The notes beneath the pieces were generated by a model. The model was not told where the DNA came from. It searched no databases and was given only the letters and a program-made list of their open reading frames with translations. Made by a program: the position numbers and the translations under genes. This document shows, piece after piece, positions 1 to 7,109 of a DNA stretch of 17,301 nt (position 1 is the stretch's first letter; each line of letters starts with the position of its first letter). Source of the stretch: Bacillota bacterium (GTDB taxonomy: Bacteria; Bacillota; Clostridia; Peptostreptococcales; Anaerovoracaceae); the NCBI GenBank assembly GCA_029266295.1, contig JAQSXD010000022.1, positions 1 to 17,301 of the forward strand, given 5' to 3'.

Positions 1-4
1 AAAG

Positions 5-1897
5 ATGCTTAACAACAGAGAAGAATTAAAAGCATGCCGCGATACATATGGAAAACTGCTGACAGTGGAAAAGAAAAGAATCCTGGTTTGCGCCGGTACC
101 GGCTGCGTATCCAGCGGATCTTTGGAAATATTTGATCGACTGATTACTCTTTTGGAAGAGCGGAACATTCCCTGCAGCGTGGAACTGCAGGAGGACGGCT
201 GTAATGGGGCTGGAGCCGCCGATCCCGTGGGCGTGAAGAAGAGCGGTTGTCATGGATTCTGTGAAATGGGTCCGCTGCTCCTGATCGAGCCGCAGGGGTA
301 CCTTTACACCAAGGTGAGCCTTGATGATTGCGAAGAGATTATCGAAAAGACTATCGTGGGCGGAGAATGCTGCGAACGCCTTGCCTATCAAAAGGACGGT
401 AAGATCTATGCCCGTCAGGAAGAAATTCCGTTTTACGAAAAGCAGACGAGGCTGGTACTGGAACATTGCGGTCACATCGATGCCACGTCCATTAAAGAGT
501 ATTTTGCCATTGGCGGATATGAGGCTTTTGAAAAAGCCCTCTTCGACATGAACGGGGAGGAGATCATTCAGGAAATCACTGAATCCAACCTGAGAGGAAG
601 AGGAGGCGGAGGCTTTCCGGCGGGAAGAAAGTGGACGCAAGTCAGATCTCAGAAAACCGAGCAGAAATATATCGTCTGTAACGGTGACGAAGGAGATCCG
701 GGCGCGTTCATGGACAGAAGCATCATGGAGGGAGATCCTCATCGCATGATCGAAGGCATGATGATCGCTGCCTTGGCTTGCGGGGCTTCGGAAGGATATA
801 TCTACGTTCGGGCTGAGTATCCTCTGGCGGTAAACAGACTGGAAACTGCAATTCGTCAAGCGACGGAATACGGCCTGCTGGGTGACAAGATCTTAGGAAC
901 AGAGTTTTCCTTTATTCTGCATATCTGCCGCGGCGCAGGTGCATTCGTCTGCGGCGAAGGAAGCGCCCTGACCGCATCCATCGAAGGAAAACGCGGAATG
1001 CCGAGAGTAAAACCCCCCAGAACTGTAGAACAGGGACTCTTTGATAAGCCAACGGTACTGAATAACGTAGAAACCTTTGCCAACGTACCGCTGATCATCA
1101 GTCAGGGAGCAGAGTGGTACCGCGGTATCGGACCAGCGAACAGCCCTGGAACAAAAGCCTTTGCCATGACGGGAAATATAGAGAATACAGGACTCATCGA
1201 AGTTCCCATGGGTACCACCCTCAAAGAAGTTATCTTCGATGTAGGAGGCGGTATGCGGGGCGGCGATCAATTCAAAGCCGTTCAGATCGGCGGTCCTTCG
1301 GGAGGCTGTCTGACCACGGATCATCTTGACTTGCCATTGGACTTCGACTCCTTGAAAAAAGCGGGTGCGATGATCGGTTCAGGAGGTCTGGTTGTTTTGG
1401 ACAGCAGCACCTGTATGGTGGAAATCGCGCGGTACTTTATGAATTTTACACAGAACGAGTCATGCGGAAAGTGTGTCCCTTGCCGTGAAGGAACCAAGCG
1501 CATGCTGGCAATTCTTGAAAATATCGTAGAGGGAAAAGGAGAAGAAGGGGATATTGAGCTTCTTCTTGAACTGGCGGATACCATCAGCCAGACGGCGCTC
1601 TGCGGCCTGGGAAAGACCGCTGCGCTGCCCGTCATCAGCACCATTAAGAATTTCCGTGAGGAATACGAAGCACATATATATGATAAGCGCTGCCCGGCGG
1701 GTAGCTGCCAGAAGCTGAAGATCATCAAGATTCTTCCGGACCACTGCAAGGGATGCTCCAAGTGCGCGAAGGTCTGCCCGGTTGGGGCTATCAGGGGAGT
1801 TGTTAAGAAGCCCTTTGTTCTAGATGTGTCCAAATGCATAAAATGCGGAGCTTGTTTGGATCAATGTCCCTTTGGAGCGATTGAGGAGGTAGTCTGA
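5..1897 (+). CDS. hydB: HydB, NuoF-like diaphorase subunit of [FeFe] hydrogenase
   Basis: This is the flavin- and NAD(H)-binding subunit of a soluble multimeric [FeFe] hydrogenase; in the family it passes electrons between NADH, ferredoxin and HydA in the cytoplasm. Domains visible in order: an N-terminal thioredoxin-like [2Fe-2S] domain (C29, C34, C82, C86); the NuoF 51-kDa core with GRGGGGFPAGRKW (198-210), GDEGDPGAFMDR (227-238) and GAGAFVCGEGSAL (310-322) for FMN/NADH; the [4Fe-4S] site C487/C490/C493 plus C533; and a C-terminal two-cluster ferredoxin domain (C581, C584, C587, C591; C611, C614, C617, C621). At 630 residues it has the usual HydB length. The ATG at 5 is assumed: the frame is open to the window edge, so the ribosome binding site and true start lie at or beyond it. 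HydA follows after one base. Family assignment is firm; electron bifurcation is inferred from the family and cannot be proven from sequence. Confidence 0.95.
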   Translation: MLNNREELKACRDTYGKLLTVEKKRILVCAGTGCVSSGSLEIFDRLITLLEERNIPCSVELQEDGCNGAGAADPVGVKKSGCHGFCEMGPLLLIEPQGYLYTKVSLDDCEEIIEKTIVGGECCERLAYQKDGKIYARQEEIPFYEKQTRLVLEHCGHIDATSIKEYFAIGGYEAFEKALFDMNGEEIIQEITESNLRGRGGGGFPAGRKWTQVRSQKTEQKYIVCNGDEGDPGAFMDRSIMEGDPHRMIEGMMIAALACGASEGYIYVRAEYPLAVNRLETAIRQATEYGLLGDKILGTEFSFILHICRGAGAFVCGEGSALTASIEGKRGMPRVKPPRTVEQGLFDKPTVLNNVETFANVPLIISQGAEWYRGIGPANSPGTKAFAMTGNIENTGLIEVPMGTTLKEVIFDVGGGMRGGDQFKAVQIGGPSGGCLTTDHLDLPLDFDSLKKAGAMIGSGGLVVLDSSTCMVEIARYFMNFTQNESCGKCVPCREGTKRMLAILENIVEGKGEEGDIELLLELADTISQTALCGLGKTAALPVISTIKNFREEYEAHIYDKRCPAGSCQKLKIIKILPDHCKGCSKCAKVCPVGAIRGVVKKPFVLDVSKCIKCGACLDQCPFGAIEEVV

Positions 1898-1898
1898 T

Positions 1899-3581
1899 AT
1901 GGATAATAAGGAATATATGATCATTGACGGGATTCCCGTTGAAATAAATGGAGAGAAGAATCTCCTGGAGCTGATTCGTAAAGTGGGAATCAAGCTTCCG
2001 ACCTTTTGCTATCACTCTGAGCTTTCAATTTACGGAGCATGTCGTATGTGCATGGTGGAAAACAAGCGCGGTGAACTGGAAGCGGCCTGCTCCACTCCTC
2101 CAAGAGCTGGAATGGAAATCCGAACCAATGTGGAACGGCTCAGAAGATACCGGAAAATGATTCTTGAACTTCTGCTTGCCAACCACTGCCGTGACTGCAC
2201 CACCTGCGGAAACAACGGCAAGTGCAAATTGCAGGATCTGGCAATGAAATTCAATATGAGCGATGTCAGATTCCCTAACGGGGTAACAGAACCGGAAATC
2301 GACAATTCCTCCCCCTGTATCACCAGAGACCAGAACCGATGCATTCTATGCGGTGACTGTGTTCGTGTCTGCAATGAGATTCAGGGTGTAGGCGCCATCG
2401 ATTTTGCCCACCGGGGAGCCAAAATGAAGGTGAGCACCGCCTTTGACAGACCGATTGCCAATTCCCCTTGTGTTGGCTGCGGACAGTGCGCTGCAGTTTG
2501 TCCCACGGGCGCTATTGTAGTAAAGAACGATGCGGATGAGGTTTGGAAAGCACTGGACGACAGAAATACCTCGGTTACCGTCCAGGTTGCTCCTGCCGTG
2601 AGAGTAGCTATCGGGAAAGAATTTGGTCTGCCCGACGGCGAGAACGCCATCGGAAGAATCGCAGCGGCACTCAGAAGAATGAATTTTGACAGAATCTATG
2701 ATACCTCCACCGGAGCAGATTTGACGGTTCTTGAAGAATCAGAAGAGCTGCTGGAGCGTCTCTCAGATGAAAACAGCACCATGCCCATGTTTACCTCTTG
2801 CTGTCCGGCTTGGGTGAATTACTGCGAAAAAAGCCACCCTGAACTGCTGCCCCATATCTCAACCTGTAGATCCCCCATGCAGATGCTTGCATCTATCATC
2901 AAGGAACAAAAGGACCTTCAGAATAAGAGGCGTGTTCATGTGGCGGTAATGCCTTGCACTGCAAAGAAATTCGAAGCATCCAGAAGTGAGTTTGCCAAGG
3001 ATGGAACACCCAATGTTGATTATGTCATCACCACACAGGAACTGATTCAGATGATCAAAGAATCGGGAATCGTCTTTTCCGAGCTGGAGCCTGAAGCAAT
3101 GGATCTGCCTCTGGGGATCAATACCGGAGCAGGAGTCATCTTTGGCGTTACGGGTGGTGTGACGGAAGCGGTTTTGAGACGTTTATATGCAGAGAAATCG
3201 ATGGCAGGATTGTTTGCCATTACCTATAAGGATGTAAGAGGATTGGAAGGCGTTAAAAAGGCGACGATTCAGGTCGGAGAAAAGGAATTGAAGATCGCCA
3301 TCGTAAGCGGACTGAAAAACGCATCGGAGCTTGTAAAACAAATGAAATCCGGTGAAGCGCATTTCGACTTCATTGAAGTGATGGCTTGTCCGGGCGGATG
3401 CATCAACGGTGCCGGTCAGCCCTATGGATCCTTCTCTGAAGTCGCAGCCAGGGGCAAGGGGCTATACTCTGCCGACAAACTGTCTGCCATCAAACGTTCG
3501 GAGGAAAATCCACTGATGAATGAACTTTACGGAGGCATTTTGAAGGGACGTGTCCATGAACTGCTTCATGTGGATTACTGA
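1899..3581 (+). CDS. hydA: HydA, catalytic [FeFe] hydrogenase subunit
   Basis: The catalytic subunit reversibly reduces protons to H2 at the H-cluster in the cytoplasm. Visible order: N-terminal [2Fe-2S] domain (C37, C48, C51, C64); His-ligated [4Fe-4S] motif (H96, C100, C103, C109); two-cluster ferredoxin domain (C148, C151, C154, C158; C191, C194, C197, C201); then the H domain with L1 TSCCPAW (299-305), L2 MPCTAKKFE (351-359) and L3 MACPGGCINGAGQP (495-508). H-cluster ligands are C302, C353, C497 and C501, and C301 is the proton-relay cysteine, so the enzyme should be catalytically competent. The 560-residue length and cofactor set fit the HydA of trimeric HydABC enzymes (group A3-like). 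The ATG at 1899 is preceded by GAGGAGGT (1883-1890) inside the end of hydB and lies one base after the hydB stop, so the two genes are translationally close and co-transcribed. HydC would be expected upstream of the window. Confidence 0.96.
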   Translation: MDNKEYMIIDGIPVEINGEKNLLELIRKVGIKLPTFCYHSELSIYGACRMCMVENKRGELEAACSTPPRAGMEIRTNVERLRRYRKMILELLLANHCRDCTTCGNNGKCKLQDLAMKFNMSDVRFPNGVTEPEIDNSSPCITRDQNRCILCGDCVRVCNEIQGVGAIDFAHRGAKMKVSTAFDRPIANSPCVGCGQCAAVCPTGAIVVKNDADEVWKALDDRNTSVTVQVAPAVRVAIGKEFGLPDGENAIGRIAAALRRMNFDRIYDTSTGADLTVLEESEELLERLSDENSTMPMFTSCCPAWVNYCEKSHPELLPHISTCRSPMQMLASIIKEQKDLQNKRRVHVAVMPCTAKKFEASRSEFAKDGTPNVDYVITTQELIQMIKESGIVFSELEPEAMDLPLGINTGAGVIFGVTGGVTEAVLRRLYAEKSMAGLFAITYKDVRGLEGVKKATIQVGEKELKIAIVSGLKNASELVKQMKSGEAHFDFIEVMACPGGCINGAGQPYGSFSEVAARGKGLYSADKLSAIKRSEENPLMNELYGGILKGRVHELLHVDY

Positions 3582-3597
3582 TCCTTATTTCAGGTGC

Positions 3598-3633
3598 TTC
3601 AAGCAATTTCCAGATGGAAAGGAAGTGCTTGAA
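3598..3633 (+). other. two-tier hairpin downstream of hydA
   Basis: TTCAAGCA (3598-3605) pairs perfectly with TGCTTGAA (3626-3633), and an inner hairpin TTTCC/GGAAA (3607-3611/3616-3620) sits in its loop. It begins 16 bases after the hydA stop. No T-run follows, so it is not a canonical intrinsic terminator. It could stabilise the 3' end of the hydBA mRNA or mark a processing point. Confidence 0.45.
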
Positions 3634-3683
3634 ATGATTCGGCGCTTCATAAGGTTGCAATAAATGGAAAAAACGTGAACTGC

Positions 3684-3712
3684 TTGACGGAGCAGTACAA
3701 TAGTGGTTTAAT
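3684..3712 (+). promoter_or_regulatory. sigma-A-like promoter ahead of the sensory hydrogenase unit
   Basis: A -35 element TTGACG (3684-3689, 5/6) is separated by exactly 17 bases from TTTAAT (3707-3712, 5/6), giving a predicted start near 3719. The -35 lies within a perfect inverted repeat ACTGCT-N6-AGCAGT (3679-3696), which could be an operator. The transcript would run into the terminator at 3748-3800 before the gene at 3854, so expression would depend on read-through. Prediction from consensus only. Confidence 0.55.
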
Positions 3713-3747
3713 AAAGGATAGTTCAAGTTTATTTAAACTTAGAAAAC

Positions 3748-3800
3748 AGTTCACGAAGGGGTGCACCGTTTGATACGGTACTTTTCGTGAACTTTTTTTT
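3748..3800 (+). terminator. strong intrinsic terminator or attenuator upstream of the [2Fe-2S] gene
   Basis: AGTTCACGAA (3748-3757) pairs perfectly with TTCGTGAACT (3784-3793). An inner stem ACCGT/ACGGT (3765-3769/3775-3779) is present and eight T's end at 3800. It lies 167 bp after hydA and 54 bp before the next start. Either it ends the hydBA transcript or, given the promoter at 3684-3712, it is a leader terminator controlling the downstream unit. Confidence 0.85.
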
Positions 3801-3853
3801 CGGAATTGGGGGCTAGGGAGTATGAAATACAGGACTGATAGGAGGAGATTAGG

Positions 3854-4105
3854 GTGCTTGAAGTTTCGGTATGTGTTGGCAGCTCGTGCCATTTAAAAGG
3901 CTCCTATGAAATCATAAAAAGATTCGAAGCCATGATAGAAGCCCAGAGCTTGGAAGAATGGGTGGTGCTGAAAGCCGCCTTCTGCCTTGGAAAATGCACC
4001 GACGGCGTTTCGGTGAAAGTAGGCGAGCATTTTCTCGAACATGTTACGCCAACAAATGCTGAGGATATGTTTTTTCAACATATCACATGTGAATGTAAAA
4101 AATAA
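3854..4105 (+). CDS. small thioredoxin-like [2Fe-2S] ferredoxin protein
   Basis: This 83-residue protein carries the four-cysteine pattern of thioredoxin-fold [2Fe-2S] proteins (NuoE/HydC C-terminal type): C7 and C12 in CVGSSC, then C44 and C48 in FCLGKC. It lacks the N-terminal helical domain of full-length NuoE. The start is GTG at 3854, preceded by GGAGGAG (3841-3847) six bases away; no ATG fits as well. Small proteins of this type commonly precede sensory [FeFe]-hydrogenase genes in clostridia and probably exchange electrons with them. Here the sensory hydrogenase starts 100 bp downstream on the same strand. The electron-transfer role is family knowledge; the specific partner is inferred from position. 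Confidence 0.88.
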   Translation: MLEVSVCVGSSCHLKGSYEIIKRFEAMIEAQSLEEWVVLKAAFCLGKCTDGVSVKVGEHFLEHVTPTNAEDMFFQHITCECKK

Positions 4106-4106
4106 A

Positions 4107-4169
4107 AGCGGCAGCGCTTGACAGGATCAAATTGTAAAAATAAGAGAGCGGCAGCGCAGAGCAGGATCA
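4107..4169 (+). repeat. two direct repeats with 40-bp period upstream of the sensory hydrogenase
   Basis: The 23-base units at 4107-4129 and 4147-4169 share AGCGGCAGCGC and CAGGATCA, and differ only in the central four bases (TTGA versus AGAG), giving 19/23 identity. The 40-bp period is not a multiple of three, and the region lies between genes, so it is not coding. The first unit contains TTGACA (4118-4123), but the hexamer 17 bases later (TAAGAG) is a poor -10. The units may be binding sites for a regulator or a duplicated leader element; the function is unknown. Confidence 0.7.
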
Positions 4170-4205
4170 TTCGGATCACGATGCGCGGCAAAAGAAGGTT
4201 AGAGT

Positions 4206-5924
4206 ATGAGTACGATTGAGTTTAAAGAGTCAAATTGTAAGAACTGTTATAAATGTCTGAGAAACTGTCCGGTAAAGGCCATAACGTTTTTCGAACGTCA
4301 GGCAGCGATCGTAGAGGATGAATGTGTATTGTGCGGGAAATGCTTAAGCGTCTGTCCTCAGGATGCGAAGAAAATACGGAATTATACTGATATTGTTAAA
4401 AAGTACATACAAAAAAAGGAAAAGGTTTATGTCAGTTTGGCTCCGTCCTTCGTATCATCCTTCGAACAGAGTCCGAGCTGGATCTTCGCCGTTCTGAAGA
4501 GGTTGGGGTTTGCCGATGTTGAGGAAACGGCAGCCGGTGCTGTTCAGGTATCGAAACAATATGAACGATTGATGAATGAGCAGAAGATGACGAATATCAT
4601 CTCTACTGCATGTCCTTCCTCCGTAATGCTGGTGGAGAAACACTACCCCGAATTGGTGCCCTATCTGGCACCGGTGGTCTCTCCCATGATTGCCCATGCG
4701 AAAATGCTGCGCGAGATCCATGGCAAAAAGATACGGGTCGTATTTATTGGGCCTTGCATTGCAAAGATTGAAGAGTACAAAGATTTTCGAAATGGCGGTG
4801 CCGTTGATGCAATTCTGACGTATGAGGAATTGCTGGATTGGATTCAAGCGGAAGGAATCAACGAGAATACGGATCTGTCGGAAGAACTGAAGAGCGTCGA
4901 AAAGAATATGGCACGTATTTACCCTACCCCCGGCGGCGTTATCAAAACCTTTGACAAGGAAAGTCGGAAGAATTATCAATGCATCACGGTTGACGGAATC
5001 GAGCGTTGCATGGAGCTTCTTGAGTCCATGAAGCATGACGGGCTGAGAGGTTACTTTATCGAGATGAACAGCTGCACCGGAGGTTGTATCGGCGGTCCCT
5101 ATAGACAACAGCTTCCGGGAGGCTTCCTGGAAGCAAGAAGGAAGCTTCTGAATTATGTGAAAGAGGGAATGAGAGAAGACTCACATGCAGCGATTGAGGA
5201 ACGAAACATTGATCTGAGCAAAACCTTTGCTGATCGGTCCTCCAAGACGCCTCTTCCGTCGGAAGGAGTGATTCAGGGGATTCTCAACAGCACGGGGAAG
5301 TTCACCAAGGCTGATGAACTGAACTGCGGAGCCTGCGGCTACGCCAACTGCAGAGAAAAGGCCATCGCCGTTTTCAGAGAAAAAGCGCAGCTTACCATGT
5401 GTATGCCATATATGAGAGATAGAGCCGAGTCTATCTCCAACCTGATTATCAATTCCACGCCAAATGCAATCATTGCCCTGGATAACAAGCTGGGCATTCA
5501 GGAAATCAATAAAGCAGCAAGAGAAATGTTCCATCTTGGTGGGAAAATTGCGGAAGGAAGCAGTATCTTCGATATCCTGGCATGTGAAGATATCGCCAGA
5601 GCACTGAAGCGAAAAGAGAACTTCTATGATAAGAAGTACTATTATGTGGACTACAACATCACGGTTGAACAGTCGGTGATCTGGGTGGAAAAGCATAATA
5701 TCGCAGTGATTATTTGCAGAAATGTGAGCATGGAAGAAGAAAAGCGGCGGGAACTTTATGAAATTCGTCGGGAAACTGTGGATATTGCGCAAAAAGTAAT
5801 CGACAAGCAGATGCGGGTAGCACAAGAGATCGCCAGCCTGCTAGGTGAAACCACAGCTGAGACGAAAGTCACCCTGACCAGGCTGAAAAAATCCATTATG
5901 GCAGAAATGAGTGATGAGTCATGA
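4206..5924 (+). CDS. hydS: HydS-like sensory [FeFe] hydrogenase with Fes and PAS domains
   Basis: A 572-residue protein of the sensory (group C) [FeFe]-hydrogenase type. Order: two-cluster ferredoxin domain (C11, C14, C17, C21; C40, C43, C46, C50); H domain (about 75-320); Fes-type [4Fe-4S] motif (C374, C377, C382, C399); PAS domain (about 405-505); and a charged helical tail (506-572). The H-cluster ligands are kept: C136 in STACPSS, C184 in GPCIAK, C290 and C294 in NSCTGGC. The residue before C136 is alanine (A135) where catalytic enzymes have the proton-transfer cysteine, as described for putative sensory HydS proteins. It has no kinase domain, so output probably passes through PAS and tail to the phosphatase whose ATG overlaps its stop. 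The start ATG at 4206 follows AGAAGG (4193-4198) seven bases away. Role as an H2 or redox sensor is inferred from family and context. Confidence 0.9.
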   Translation: MSTIEFKESNCKNCYKCLRNCPVKAITFFERQAAIVEDECVLCGKCLSVCPQDAKKIRNYTDIVKKYIQKKEKVYVSLAPSFVSSFEQSPSWIFAVLKRLGFADVEETAAGAVQVSKQYERLMNEQKMTNIISTACPSSVMLVEKHYPELVPYLAPVVSPMIAHAKMLREIHGKKIRVVFIGPCIAKIEEYKDFRNGGAVDAILTYEELLDWIQAEGINENTDLSEELKSVEKNMARIYPTPGGVIKTFDKESRKNYQCITVDGIERCMELLESMKHDGLRGYFIEMNSCTGGCIGGPYRQQLPGGFLEARRKLLNYVKEGMREDSHAAIEERNIDLSKTFADRSSKTPLPSEGVIQGILNSTGKFTKADELNCGACGYANCREKAIAVFREKAQLTMCMPYMRDRAESISNLIINSTPNAIIALDNKLGIQEINKAAREMFHLGGKIAEGSSIFDILACEDIARALKRKENFYDKKYYYVDYNITVEQSVIWVEKHNIAVIICRNVSMEEEKRRELYEIRRETVDIAQKVIDKQMRVAQEIASLLGETTAETKVTLTRLKKSIMAEMSDES

Positions 5925-7093
5925 GTTTCTACATCGACGCGGCATATGAAAGTCTTAACAAATATAATGAAGAACTCTGCGGAGACAAAATAGAGATTAT
6001 AAGAAACAAGGATTCGGTTGTCATCGTTCTGGCGGACGGTCTTGGCAGCGGAGTGAAGGCCAATATCCTGGCAACCATGACCTCCAAGATCATTGGAACC
6101 TTTATGATCAACGGTCTGAATATTGATGAGGCAGTTGAGACCATTGCAGATACCTTGCCGGTCTGTAAAGACCGGGGAATCGCTTACTCGACCTTTTCCA
6201 TCCTGCAGATTTTTTACAGCGGGGAAGGGTACTTGGTTGAATATGATAATCCTGCTGTGTTTGCACTGAAAAGGGGAAAGACTGCACAATTTGACCAAGA
6301 GACCAGAGTCATCGGAGGAAAGATCATCAAAGAGAGCCGCTTTACGGTAAAGCCCAATGATCTGTTCATTATGGTCAGTGACGGCGTTGTCCATGCTGGA
6401 ATCGGACAGACGTTGAATCTGGGCTGGCAGTGGGAACACGTGGACGAATATATCAAGAAGACGAACAAAACCGATATGTCGGCCAAGGGATTGGCAAAGC
6501 TGCTGATCTCAGCCTGTGACAATCTCTATGCCCATAAGCCTGGTGACGACACCACCGTGGCCGCAATCAAAATAAAAAAGCCAGTTACACTCAACATCAT
6601 GGTGGGCCCACCCAAGGATCGCGATGAGGATGAGATTTTTATCAATGATTTTATAAATCTTGAAGGGAAAAAAGTCATCTGTGGAGGAACCACCGCGCAG
6701 GTGGCATCTCGCGTATTAAAACGAGAAATCGTTACGAGTTTTGACTACTTTAACCCAGAAATACCGCCTACGGCAAAAATTGAGGGAATCGACCTCACGA
6801 CAGAAGGGGTGCTGACGCTGGGGAAGGCGCTGGAGCAGATTCGTATCTACTCTTCTTCCGACTCGACCATGAAGGACCTTCTGGGACTCAATGAAAAAGA
6901 CGGGGCGTCCATGCTGTCAAAAATTCTTTTGGAAGAAAGCACCAGTATCAACTTCTTTGTAGGACGGGCTGCAAATCCAGCCCATCAGACGCCGGAGGCT
7001 GCGATCAGTTTGAGTGCGAAACTGAAGCTGGTTGAAAAAATTGCTTCCTATCTTAGAGAACTGGGAAAACAGGTGACGATCCAATATCACTAA
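5921..7093 (+). CDS. SpoIIE/PP2C-type serine/threonine phosphatase
   Basis: The N-terminal 220 residues form a SpoIIE-like PP2C phosphatase domain. Metal-binding aspartates are visible in LADGLGSGVKA (D39), MVSDGVVHAG (D154) and PGDDTTVAA (D209/D210), so activity is expected. Such enzymes dephosphorylate Ser/Thr targets, often anti-anti-sigma-type proteins. Residues about 221-390 form a second domain I cannot assign; it contains MVGPPKDRDEDE and CGGTTAQVASRV. The start overlaps the stop of the sensory hydrogenase (ATGA, 5921-5924) with no strong ribosome binding site, which points to translational coupling and a matched ratio of sensor and phosphatase. It is cytoplasmic, with no membrane segments. 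The substrate is unknown, and no STAS or anti-sigma partner gene lies in the window. Confidence 0.9.
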   Translation: MSFYIDAAYESLNKYNEELCGDKIEIIRNKDSVVIVLADGLGSGVKANILATMTSKIIGTFMINGLNIDEAVETIADTLPVCKDRGIAYSTFSILQIFYSGEGYLVEYDNPAVFALKRGKTAQFDQETRVIGGKIIKESRFTVKPNDLFIMVSDGVVHAGIGQTLNLGWQWEHVDEYIKKTNKTDMSAKGLAKLLISACDNLYAHKPGDDTTVAAIKIKKPVTLNIMVGPPKDRDEDEIFINDFINLEGKKVICGGTTAQVASRVLKREIVTSFDYFNPEIPPTAKIEGIDLTTEGVLTLGKALEQIRIYSSSDSTMKDLLGLNEKDGASMLSKILLEESTSINFFVGRAANPAHQTPEAAISLSAKLKLVEKIASYLRELGKQVTIQYH

Positions 7094-7109
7094 CATTAAG
7101 GAGCTCAGG

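Noticed and set aside
26..859. Long open frame on the minus strand opposite hydB, and similar ones opposite hydA, the sensory hydrogenase and the SLH gene
   Set aside because: They are antisense shadows of clearly conserved genes; no ribosome binding site or recognisable domain supports them.
3721..3740. AAGTTTA-TT-TAAACTT palindrome as a Rex operator
   Set aside because: It does not match the TTGTTAA-N4-TTAACAA pattern of clostridial Rex sites and lies downstream of the predicted start.
4118..4146. TTGACA with TAAGAG as a promoter for the sensory hydrogenase
   Set aside because: The spacing is right but the -10 matches only 3/6; kept as part of the direct repeat.
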